Shown here piece by piece: positions 11,431 through 23,700 of a DNA stretch of 64,000 nt (its first letter is position 1; the number at the start of each line of letters is the position of its first letter). The translations under genes and the position numbers were made by a program. The notes beneath the pieces were generated by a model. That model was given only the letters and a program-made list of their open reading frames with translations, was not told the DNA's origin and made no database searches. The stretch is from Otis tarda (lineage: Eukaryota > Chordata > Aves > Otidiformes > Otididae). Location: positions 318,501 to 382,500 of the forward strand of contig CM048576.1 of assembly GCA_026413225.1 (NCBI GenBank). Reading direction: 5' to 3'.

Positions 11431-11689
11431 ACCGAGAACGGCTGCAGCGCGCTGCCTGAAGCCACCTGCCCCCGTGGAGGCTGAGAACGGGCGCAACTCT
11501 CCACAGGAATGGGCGGTGTGACACACGCCCCCGGCCCGCGCCGTGCCGCTACCGGGCGCTCCACCGGCCCTGCCGGCCACGCCCCCCCTGCCCACGCCCC
11601 CCCCGCCCACGCCCCCTGCCCTCTGTGCCAGCCCCCGGCGCAAGCCACGCCCCTCACATAACTGACCACGCCCCCTGCGTTGACCACGC

Positions 11690-11790
11690 CCCCTTCCCGG
11701 TGCCGCCGGAAGTCCCTCCCGCCGGGGAGGGGGCGCTTGCCGCGTCACGTCCGCCCGCTCGGTCCGGCATCTCCAATATGGCGGCGTCCT
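11690..11790 (+). promoter_or_regulatory. MSANTD2 core promoter with ETS and YY1-type motifs
   Basis: CpG-rich and without a TATA box. An ETS-type CCGGAAGT lies at 11706-11713, a TCACGT element at 11745-11750, and AATATGGCGGC at 11775-11785 matches the YY1 consensus AAnATGGCGGC and contains the start codon. Motif assignments are by eye. Confidence 0.6.
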
Positions 11791-14700
11791 GCGGCTCCTC
11801 GCAGCTCCCAGCCGCCGAGCCGCCGCTGAAGATCCCCAAGATGGAGGTGCTGTCGCCGGGCTCGCCGGGAGCGCTGAGCGACGGCAACCCCAGCCTCTCC
11901 GACCCCTCCACCCCCAGCGGCGCCTCCCCGCTGGGCCCGGGGCCGGGCCCGGCGGCCGGCGGGGCCGGGCAGGGGGGCGGCGGCGGCGGGGCGGGGGGCC
12001 GCGGCGGGGCCTCGCCCTCCGTCTCCTTCTCTCCGGGCGGCGCCGCCGCGGCCGCCGCCGCCGCCGCTTGCCGCGGGATGTCCTGGACGCCGGCGGAGAC
12101 CAACGCGCTGATCGCCGTCTGGGGCAACGAGCGGCTGGTGGAGGCGCGGTACCAGCAGCTGGAGGGCGCCGGGACCGTTTTCGGCAGCAAAGCCCCCGGC
12201 GCCGCCATGTACGAACGCGTCTCCCGCGCCCTGGCCGAGCTGGGCTACGAGCGCACCCCGTCGCAGTGCCGGGAGCGCATCAAGGTACCCGGGCGGCGGG
12301 TCGGCTCCGGGGAGAGGAGGAGGAGCAGGAGGAGGAAGGGGGGTTCAGGTGGCCGCGGGGCTCTGCCGCACGCCTGCCTGCGGCTGGGCGATTGCCCGCG
12401 GCGCCTGTTGGCCCGGAGGGTGGGGGCAGCCCGCCCGCGGGGTCACGTCCTCTGGCCCTGGCTGTGGGATCGCTGTGTCCCCTGGGATTGGTCCCTCGGG
12501 ATCTCTCTGCACTGGCAGTTTTCCAGATTATCCCCTGCCCCTGGCTGCGGGTGTCCCCTGGGCTCAGCCCATCCTTTGGCCCCGGGTTTGAAGGCTCTGT
12601 GTCCCCTAGGCTCAGCTTTGCGTGATCTCCACGTGCTGGTAGTTTTCCAGAGCATCCTTTGCCCCTAGTTGTGAGACACCCCGTCCCCTGGGATCAGTCC
12701 TTCAGGATCTCCCCATGCTGGCAGTTTTCCAGAGCATCCTTTGCACCAGCGCATGGGATCACTGTCCCCCCAGGACTCAGCTCAGCCTCTGGCCCAGGAC
12801 TGAGGAGCACCGTGCCCCCTGGGCTCAGTTTTTCAGCATCTCCCCGTGCTGGTGGTTTTCCGGAGCATCCTTTGTCCCTGGGTGCAGGACACCCTGTCCC
12901 CTGGCTCCCTGCGGCACCCAGTGGACATCTACCGACCCAGAGCAGGCCGGGCGCCACGTCCTGCGGGTCCGGCCCTCACACCTGTAGCAGCATCTTTCCG
13001 ACCAGGAAACTTCTTTAATAATTGAGTCACGTTACACAGCCTGTCGGGCTGCGTTTCCTCTGGCTGCAGGTTCTAATGGGCGATCTTTCCAACTGCCTCA
13101 TTCCCTGAGGGAAAAAAAAATAAAAAATGGGAAAGGCTGAATTTGGTGCTTGGCTTTGGAGCAGCCAGCTGCTCCACGTGCCCCACTTTCACAAAGAGAT
13201 GGATGGGGTGGGAATCGCTGCGGGATTTCGCTTCAAATGCCGATGGTTCAAAAAAAGTAATGTCTTGTTATTGCTAAGGATCAGCAAGGCCGATGTTTCT
13301 TGAGTTACTTGAGGTGGTTTGGCTTTGTACGCAGGACTCCAACGTTTTGGGTTGCAGTGGGAGTTGGCGCAGCGGCAGGAGAGGGCCGCTGCCCTGTGTT
13401 TTGTCCGCAGGCTCCAGTGCTGTTAACGTTTCAGGGGATTCAAAGCAGGTTGTGAGGAGAAATCTCGCTGTTAAAGCAGCCTGGAGCCAGCTGTTTGGCT
13501 TCAGACATGCTTGCAGATGGAGCTGGTCGCGAGTTGTGGCTGCTTTGGGGCCAGAGCAAGCGTTTTGGTGACTGCTGGAAGATCGCTGTTCAACGTCAGC
13601 GATGTCCTGGTGTCACTGGTGGAGACCCTCGTGGTGGGCTTTTGGCATCTCAGACGTGCCGCACGGCAGGGCTGGTTGCGTTGTCCTACACCCGTCGTGC
13701 TGTTGCCTGAGCTTTTCTGTGTCCTGGATCCCCGCTGCGAGGGTTTTCATCGGTGCGGTCATCTGGAGCCACAAAACCGGGGCTTCTTCCCAAGCCTTTC
13801 AGGCTGGCAGGAGGGTTTTTCGCTGGAATGGCTGCAAAACAATCGCTCATCGAAAGCTGGCGTTTCTCGTAAGAGCCGAGAGCTTACCTTGTTACAGGGA
13901 TTATTGAGACAGGGTTGGCAGCGGCTACCGCAACTGAAGATCCCAATTTTTGTAGAAATCGTCTGCTTGACTCTTTCACAGTAGCGCTGTGGGCTGTGAG
14001 CGGAAAGCAGAGCTGGGGAGACGGTGATGAAGGAGCGCCTAGCGCCGTCTTCCATTTATTATCCGTAACATTCCGTATTTCCTTGACTCTGTAGGATACT
14101 TTGACTTGATGCCCATCAAGGGCGAGTAAGGTGAAGAATTGCTGATGTGTTATAAATGGAAATTGGGTTTAAAACCTGTGGGATTCAACTTCTTTTACGC
14201 ATACGTTTTAGACGAGAGCTTGATGTTGGCTTTCTTCAGGACACCTGCCTTCCCTGGACTCTGCCAGATATTGAAGAGCGAGTTAGAAATGAGCTGGAAA
14301 GGAAAAGTCAGCTCCAAAGAAGAGAATTTTCCAGTTGTATCGCGTAGATGCATTCTCTCCTAATTCAAACAGGATGCGGAGGAAGGTCCCGGTTCAGATT
14401 TTCGTCCGTCTCTCGACATCTGCATGTGCTTTTCTGCACATAAGCAGTGCTGGCCTGCAAGCTGGGAACGAGACCGCTGTTGGGTTTGAGCCGCTCTGGA
14501 AGTATCTGTTTCAAATTTAGGGATTCACACGTAACCATTCCAGCAGCTTTTCCTGGTTTCTTCCTTCGGAAAGAGGCCTTGAATCCGACTCCGTGGCTCT
14601 GAGGCCAGTGGGCTCAGCCAGGAGCTGCAGGGGTTCCTGCAAAAGCTGTCTTGCCCTCTGTAGTTTCCTCATCCTTTTGTATCCTTAACCCTTGCTCGTT

Positions 14701-17700
14701 TAGTCTTATATTCTGACCTGCTAAAGAGTCGTTTAGGAAAGCAGACGTGCTTTTCATCCAGCCCGGCTCTTGCATGTTCACAGTCAAGGATTCAGCCTGG
14801 TTTGTGTATCCCCACCTCTCTGCAGCAGTGTGTGGAGAGCCCCTTAAGTTTTACGTTTTGACCTTAGCGCTGGGGTGTTAAGGCAGGCGACGGAATGTTT
14901 GGCAAAGCCCTTTCCGGATCTGCGTGCTGATCTTGTGCCCTTTGCCTGGCCTGTTGTTTCGGACAGAGAGTGAGAGGTCAGCCATTAACTCCAGCTGCTT
15001 TTAACCACAGGAGAACGAGCCGTCGCCTCACGCTGCGAGTTTCTGGTTCTCTTGCATGTGTCTGTCTTTGTAGACGTGGAATCAAAGACTCGCTCTCCTG
15101 ACAGCGCTTGGCTTAGCTGAGCTGCGCGAGCATTCCGGTGCTGGAAGTTCACTGGCTGCAGTCGCAGCTAGCGAGCCTTTCTCCAGCAGAGAGAAATACC
15201 TCCTTAAAAGTTGCCGTTCAGCAGCGGGAGACTGTTAAAACAAACTTGGGGACGTTTTTAACGTGCTGTTTCTTCAGCTACTGCAGAAACACAGGTTCTG
15301 CTTTTATTTTGCAAGCAAGCCGCTGAAATTTGTTCACCTCTCCCCAGAGCCAGTGCCCAGCCATTTATTCGGAGGAGCAGATCCGACATCTGAATTCCTG
15401 GCTGCAGGAATTCATGAGTCCCACTCCAAACCCACTGGGTGCCAAACCCACTCCCCTGGCGTTGGATTTTTCTGTAGGTAGCGAGGTCCCTCTCACCCCA
15501 GACAGGTCACTGGAGGTTTCTGCTGGGTTGTGGATGTCCGCTGAGCATGTGCTTTATTTTTCAAAGGAAAACTAAACACCTTGAAGACGCTGGTTGATGC
15601 TCGTAGAGAACAAAGGCACAAAGGGGAGAAGCAAAGCCTGCGAACCCACGTGAAATGGGAAGGAATGAAAAATGACACCTGAGTGTCAGCCGTTGGGGTT
15701 CCCTTGCTTTAAGTCCTGTCTGAAGCGATGACAGCAGGGGCTTGTTTGCAGAGGGGCCATGGGTTTAGCTGCTTTGCCATGTAAACAATCTATTTGTATA
15801 TCTCCCCGTGAAGTTGTTTTTGAGGAAGGAGAAGCTGCGCTAGCTAGCCTATCTCAGAAGCGATGCTTGCTGTCATCTAGCTTGACCTCCTGCATGATAT
15901 GGGGGATTGGATTTTGCCCGAAATTTCGCTGTTGGGTCCAATAACGTTAAGTAGAGCGGCTGTCTTTTAATTTGAAGATCTCAAATGACAGCATCGGTGT
16001 CTTTTGTAGCAACCAGCCAACTGTCCACCTTCAAAACAGCTTTGCCTTCTGTTTCTTTTGAATGTGTTTTATCTTTGCCTCGCGTTCGTTATCTCAGGCC
16101 GAGATCCTTGTCCAGGTAGCTCCACGTGCTGCAGAGTGTGCAGGCAGTGTTCGAGTTCCCTCTGGGTCTTTCTTTGGCTGAAGTAGATTCAGATGCGCTG
16201 CGTTTTCCATGCTGGGTCATTCCTTGTCATTCTTTGAATCCTCCCCAGCAGCCCAGCTTCTCGCTGGAGGATCTCATGGGCCCCGCTAGGTGGGAGCAAC
16301 TTTCTGTTGACATTTATAAGCCAGAAAAAATAAACTTTTGAGTGACAAAGAACAGGTTTATTTGTTTTGCTCCTTCTTGGATGTTCTTATGTCGTGCCGG
16401 TAGGCATCTGTCTCGCTTTGCACATGCAGGACAAATGTCTTTAGTGTCCAGTGGCTTCTGCAGCCGTGTCGTGAGTCTGTAAAAGCGTGCAGCGGCAGTG
16501 GTGCTGGAGGTGTTGGATGCTTGAGTGTGAATTTTTATTTATTTTAGAAGCAACTGGGTGCACCTGAAATACTCAGCCGAATGAAGCTGGTCTGAGAGCA
16601 TACAGCTTCAAGCACCTGGGCAGGGGTGGATTCACTTTTGTGACTCTTCCTGGCTATGCTCCGTCCTGCTAAGTGCATAAATTTGGGGGCCAAGTAGGTG
16701 ACACTCTCCGAACTGCTGTGGTCTCACCAGTTACCAACCCTTGACCGCTGCTCCTGGTGAAAATTGGAGTTAAAGCCACCTATGGTATTTCACTTCCAGC
16801 CTTTCCCATGGATTGCTCTCCCTTGGTGACATTTCCTCGACACAGCTGAAGGTAAATGACGTGGACCTTCCTCTAGAGACCCTCGGCCGCAGGATCGGCA
16901 GCAAGGCGCTGCTGGGATGGTGTTGCCTGTAAAGTTTTGCAGCTTTCCGAACTACACGAGGGGTTTCCTCCGTGGTGCTGCCCTCATTGATGCTTTTGGC
17001 TGCGTGGCTGAAGCTTTTTTTTGGAGAGGGTTTGTGTTGCTCTTCATCTTCTGGAGGGGCTCGTGGCCTCACTCTGCTTGTTCTTTTGAGGGCAAGAACC
17101 AGAAGGGAGTTGAGTTTCTGCGGTCGCTGCAAGCGGAGCTCTGTCTGTAGGATGTACCCATCCTGTCTCAACTCTTCGGAGAGCCAAAAGTCATTGGCTG
17201 TGGTGGGTGTGGGCACGGCAGAGGGTTTTGCTGGGCTGCCTTCTCAAGCTCTAACCAGTTACTCTTCTTTTTCTCCAGTGCTCTCTTAAGCCAGGAGCTC
17301 AGTGCGTCGGGAGATGGAGGTGCCCAGCCGCCTGCCTTTCCGCAGGCTCTTCGGGAGAGTTTCTTCTGTCTAGATGTCTAGCCCCATTAGTGTCAAATCC
17401 CTCAGAAGAATAATTTTATTCCCAGCTCTCGAGCAGCAGCAGCCGACGGGGCATCTTTGCAGGTGGCTGTTTTGAGACGCGAGGTGTAGCCTGCCACTGC
17501 CGCAGGGAAGTTAGTTGTCTCTCGGCACCACAGCATGACTTCCTCACCTGGCCGGGCCGCGGGACATTCCCCCTTGGTCCCTGGCAAAGCCCTGCCTCAT
17601 CTAAGTTGACCTCTGCAGTTGGCTGTAGCACTTGTGTAAATGATTCCTGTCCAGGCAAGAGCTTCTTTTTTAAATTCATTTAATTGTGATTTAGAATTTG

Positions 17701-20700
17701 TCAGTGTTGGAAAATCCACTGCGTCTTTTTGGTTAGGTTCCAGCTCTCGCTAACTAACCCAACTTAAAACCAGGCACCAGACATCCCTTATCTGTGGCTT
17801 CTAGGCTGACTTTGCTTCTTCCAGTCGCTATCCAAAGAGATCTCTGGTTCCTAGCTCGATCAGGTGATCACCTTGTCTCCGTTCCCCCTCACTATCACCC
17901 TTCTCTCCTCGGGATGTTCCCATTGCTCTCCTTCTTCCAGGCCGGAGCCAAATCTTTCAGGAAGTCCCCGTGTGTTCGGGCACATCAGGGTACGATTGAG
18001 GCTTCAGTGCAAAGCGTGATTGTGTTTTGATGGCCGGTGCGTCCCGGATGTGCTGCGGGGCTGGGGCCTTTGCAGCGGGTCCATGGTGGATCCTGCGGTG
18101 GAAGCTTTAAGAGTGGGTTTGTGCGAGGCTGCTCGCGTTTTGCAGAGGAGTGTTACAGCTTGGTGCCTTGTGTTGGAGACACGTTGAAGCCGTCAGCTAC
18201 CTTTCTCAGGAGTTTAAGGTGGTTTTTTTTTCCTCCTTTTATTCTAGATAGACTGCAGAAATAGGGCTTCTTGTGACGATATCCCATGTACGTCTCATGT
18301 TCTCCTGCCTTGCATGCATCTTTTAATCTAAAAATTCCAGAGCTAGCAAGTTGAGCAGAGCTATCAGACCACTGTAGCCAGTTCCATTTCCTTGTTCTCC
18401 CACCAGCCAACTTGGGAATGAAGATTTCAAGAGCTTTCACTGTGCTGGTCATCCCTACGTGCCCTACAACCACTCCAGGCTTCAAAAGCTGTTTCTTTTG
18501 TTCCGGTGTAGTTTCATCTCATGTTGTTTGTGAGTATCCTGGCACAACGAGGAAGGAAGCTGTTTGATACTGCTGTTCTTAATTCAGGATGTAAAGTCGA
18601 GAGCTCCTCTCTCCCGTTAAGTAAAAGCATCTTCAGAGCTGAACGCTGTGCTAAGTGGTGCTCTGTGCCGTTGGGACCACTTCTAGGTCGGCTGCTATCA
18701 TTTAATCGACTTAAATAGATTAACGTGGACGTGCCTGTAGGCCACCTAACCGCTCTGCGAAGCCCGTGGCATCTCACAGAGTAAGAGCATGTCTCAGATC
18801 AGGGATCTGGAGTTTCTTGTGTTGGACCTTTTCTGGGGTTATATGTAAAAAGCTTGCTGGGGCTGGGGTGTGGTTCTCCCTCATTTCTTTTTGCTGGGAG
18901 GGGGACTGTTGCTTCCTAAGGCTTTCCTGACCAGTTTCTGATCGCTGTGCTGCAGCTCCTGCAGAGTGATTGATTCTCCTGTGGCTTCACTTGCAGAGAA
19001 GGTGAGGGCTCGTGAGTTAGAAATGGTGGGAAAAGCCACCCTGAGCTCTTTGACTGTCTCCTCCTTTGGACTTCATAATTACAAATTAAGTGGGGATAAT
19101 CTGTCTTCGTATTGCAGGCAGTGTTGCAGAACAGTAAGCAAAAGCTTCGGTCTCTTCCAGTCTGTGCAGTCACTGGGCAGTTACCAGGTCTGTTTTCAGT
19201 TAACTTGTCCTAAATTTACTGGTTTCTTGTCTTATCTGTATCAACATATGTATGTGCACTTTAGGAACCACGGAGCAGGAGTTGAGCTGGACACCAGAAG
19301 GAATAGAGGAGGTGCGTAAGAAAAACCTTGATCTTGAATCTTGGTAATCAGAATATCCTGCTGGGAGAAAGGTGTCTGAGTGCTGTAAAATGCTCTCCTG
19401 AAGCTCGAGCAATTACTTAGGTCTTGCCAGGGCCTCCGGAGAAAACCGGGCAGCTGCAGAGGAAGAGCCATGGGTCTGGTCCACCTCACCCCTGCCACGC
19501 CGAAGCCTGTGGGCTGACCCACGTTGTTCGGAGGCGAACATCACTTAGAAAAGCGGTAGGGACTGCGTGCTGGAGAAACTGGAGGAGGAAAGCTAGCGGA
19601 AATCTCCATTCTCCAGGAAACAAGACCAAGGAGCTGCCAGCCGCTTGGCTGCAGGCCTTCTGGTACTTTTGAAAGCATTAAATTTTAGATTATCTTGCTC
19701 AAATTTTAGATTATCTGTTGCCGGAAGCAGAGGTAAAAGACGAATCGTGCAGGCAGGTCCGGAAGCATCTAGGCAGTAACCTCAAAAGTACTCGACCTGC
19801 AAGAGTGATGAGTGATGAGAATATTGCTCATTTCTTTTTGCCCCCTTTTTGCGTTGCTCCCTTTAATTTTTTTACCAGTCTCCATTGACTTGAGGCTAAA
19901 CTGTTTTCATGGTGAAATAAGCCTGTTTGCAGCTTGAATGAAATCATTGATTACTACTAGGCGGCAACCCCATGTGAGATACTCGATAACTCCATCGGTA
20001 GGGAGAGATCTTTGAAGCACACGCTTAACATAAAGCAAGTGGCCGTGTGTGTTGAGCGTTCCCAAGAGGACTTGGCCAAGAGTCTTGACGTTTTTTGGTT
20101 AACTGCACTGGAGACGGTTTGTTTAGCTTAAAGACAGCTAATAAAGTCAGCTGGAGACTCAAAATCTGCAGTTAACTTGAATGGATAAGCCGGGGCAGAT
20201 GTAAGAACTGGGTTTTGGGAAGTATATTTCAAAAAAATCTGACTTGGGTTGATTTTAGAACCTGGGACTGGAACAAGATTTTGCCCATATCACTCAGTGA
20301 GATTTGAGCGGAAAGGAGAAAAATTGGAGTGAAGGAGCCAAATTTCAGCAGCCAAATTTATTTGTCACCCCAGCCCTAGGGAACCCAGTTTGCCTCCAGT
20401 GAATATTGATGGGTTTCTTGGCCGGATCTTCGGTTCCAGGTTGACGTAGCGAAGGCAAAATCAGGAAGGGTTCCACCTTGAGCCACTGAATAATGTTGGT
20501 GCTTATTGCTGCCTGTGTGTTTGTTTTGTTATTATTGTGTTCTTTTTGCGTGTGGTTGTGGTTTTGGTTTTTTGGTTTTTTTCGAAACAGCAGGGTAAAA
20601 CTGACTTGCTACTTAGCAGTTTTACTCCTGCCCCCAGGGCTCTGAATATCATGAGGAAACTGGTTCGAAATTTATTCCTTTCCTGCTGATGCTGCTAAAC

Positions 20701-23700
20701 GAGTATATGAGGAACATTGGGTAGGTTCGGGCGTTCTGGAGTTTGAGTTGGAGCTAGAAACTGTGCAATCTAATAAATTTAATATGAAAAAAAAGAAATG
20801 TTTTATAGCACTCTACCAGTCCAAAAACCATCAAGATCCAGCAAATGGGGGCCACATCATCATCTTTCAAAAGTAGAGTGGTGGTAGAATAAAAACCACG
20901 ATGAGGGATGCACAGAAAGATTATTTTTTTTTTTTTTAGACTTTTTTTTTTTAACGACCAAATAGTTGTGTGTTTCCCCAAGTTAGGGGGGGAAACGTGG
21001 ACGGCAATGGTAGGCTTGTACGGCTTTGCCTCGCTGCCATGCGGCGAACGTGATGCACCGGCTCGGCTGTCAGTGTGGGATCGCCAGGTTTTTCCGTCGG
21101 TCTGTACGGGAGGTTCCAGCCCTCAGCACTGTTTCTGAAGGCTTGTTAGACAGAGCCATCTGAGAATTGTTTCGTACTTAATGTTTGATATCAAAGTCTG
21201 GGGATTTGGAGCATTATTGATTTGACCTCTTTTAAATTTCAGCAGCTTCACAAGAGACAGAGTGAGTTAGTAAGGAATGCAGAATATGTAAGTAATACAT
21301 ATTTTCCTAGCTGAATAGCTTAGGCATATACATTTTGTACCTTGTGTCTTCTTACCAGAGTAAGGAAGGTTGGACCGTCTTTGCTTTGGGGGACTCTTCT
21401 GTCTCTTTTCCTTTCTCTCTTCTCCCCGCTTCACCTTCTCCAAGCTCTGGGCACAACACCAGCTCTGCTTTCTCCTCCTCGTAGTAGGTGTGCATTTTCT
21501 TGGCTGGTTGGTATATCTGACTGGGGATCTCTTGGTATATTTATTTTATTTTTATTTTTATTTATGTTACATAGCAGATCTGGGGATTTTTTTTGAAGTG
21601 GGAAAGAGAATAAATCACCCAAGTTAAATCTGACAAAGCTGTTGCTGCTACGCGACTTTGTCCTGTGCTGTAGACGTTAACACTCAATCGCTGCAGCAGC
21701 AACGTCGGATACATATGATGCTTCCTGGCGGGCGCAAATTAATTTGGGGGACAGTGCATTTAGCTCGTGAGCGTGGGACAAATACTGATCAGCAGAAGTA
21801 AAAGGAAAAAAAAACCCTAAACTCAGCCTAGCAGCTGTGTAACTGTCTGCAAGTGAATGTGTGCTCTTCCGACACACTGCCGCCGGATTAACGTGCATTT
21901 TTCTGTCTCAGACCCTTCGCAGGTGCTACAGCCGCGTAAAGGAGCACGGCGTTGGGAAGAGGAAAAGCAGCTACACATTTGAACAGCTGGAGCAGGTGTT
22001 TGGGCAGGGAGGATGGGACTCCCAGCCCTGCCAGCCTGTCCTCATCAACAGCAGCGGCTTGTACCAGGAGCTGGAGTCGGACGGCAGCACGATGGAGGAG
22101 TATTCGCAGGAGGACTGGGGAAACCACAGTCAAGATCTTCATTGCTACCAGACTGGCGAGCAGGAATTGGGTAAGAAATCCCCGTCCCCTGATGGTCACC
22201 TGTGCTCCGTGCTCGTACCTCTCTCACACACGCAGATCTCAGGACCCGCTTTCATATTTTGGACAGTGTGTGCTCAAGGTGTCCTTGGGGAGAAAAGGGA
22301 AAGTAAGTCCCCAGTTCATCATCAAAAGCAAACCAGGGTTCCTAATGTTATTTTAGGGTCAGGACTTGAGTTGAAGGGGCTCTTGATGTGATGATATGTG
22401 GGCTTTTTTGGGGGGGTTTCCCCTCATGATTTGTAGGCTGAGCCAGGGAGAAGAGAGGCAGTCACCTATCTGTACATATCTGCGTTCAGGCAACTGGTGA
22501 ATTGGGATGCTTTGAACGAGGCTTAAATAGCAAATTTTAACATTAAAATTCTCAAGTTGGCTGATAACCACCTTCCGATTCTCTTGGACTCCTTCCCCAG
22601 AGGACTTAAAAGTCAGAAATATATGGGAGAGAAACAGTGGGGCGACGAGGAGGTTGCAAAACATGTGTGAAAAACTGCTGATTCTATCTAGCTTGGCTCA
22701 TTCCGGGGAGTCAAACTGCGGTCTCCTGGTTTGTCACCGTTTTCCTCCTGTTGCATCGGAGACACTTGTCTGCGCTTGGGCTGACGATATCCTTAACGTT
22801 CGGAGAAGTTGTGAGAAAAGCACTTAGCCCGCAGCGTCTGAATGGAATACAGATGTGTTTGTTCTGGTGCTTGCTCTTCCAATGTGCCACTGAAAGCAGA
22901 ATAGCCTTTTTTTTTTTTTTTTTGCCTTTTTTTTTCTTTGACAATGTAGTTTGCAATTAAATTGATTTGTGATTTTTAGTAGCAGTAATGGTAATTTTGG
23001 CCTTGAAACATTTTGCGCTTGCAGAGACAGATTCAGATCTCAACTGACCACGTCGCTTCCAAGGAAAATAATGGTCAGTTACGGAGGATTTAGGAACTGG
23101 ATCTGCCTCGTGCAGAGCTCTAGTGGAGTGCCTGGCTTAGGAAAGAACTCTGACTTTTTTTTTTATTTAATTTCAGCCCTTAAAAAAAAAAAAGCCTCAG
23201 GAACATTATTTAAAATATAATTATGTGTTGGAATTTTACCTTTCAGATGAAATGCCTACCACAAAAAGAACATTAAAGATAAAACAAGAATCTTCAGAAG
23301 ACACGCAGTAAGTAATTTATGAATGTTTTACACTGGAATGTATTTCCCCGGGGATGTTGTGCAGGAGGGGAGGATATTTGAAACTTCTGATTATAATTAT
23401 AAATACATTGTGCAAGACTGTTCATACAGTTGAATCTGCTTTATGCGTTATTCCAGTTACTTCAGAACATCTGAAAAGCTTCACAACTCTGTCTCTTCTT
23501 GGCTTCGTCATTCAGCGACGGAAACAAGACTTTACTATGTGAACACAAGGACTTAAAACGCGGGTAAAAAACCCGTCGGATTCCTTAGGATGCGCATGGG
23601 CAGGCTGCGGGTATTGTGACATGAGGCTAAACTCTTGGATCTATTTGTAATCTAGTTGGTTGGTTTTTTTTTTCTGTCGATCCCTTTGGACGTAAGAATA

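Noticed and set aside
20900-23220. Poly-T/poly-A tracts as retroelement tails in MSANTD2 introns 1 and 2
   Set aside because: The short homopolymers (20923-20950, 22910-22935, 23155-23195) have no adjoining element body or target-site duplication that I can see.
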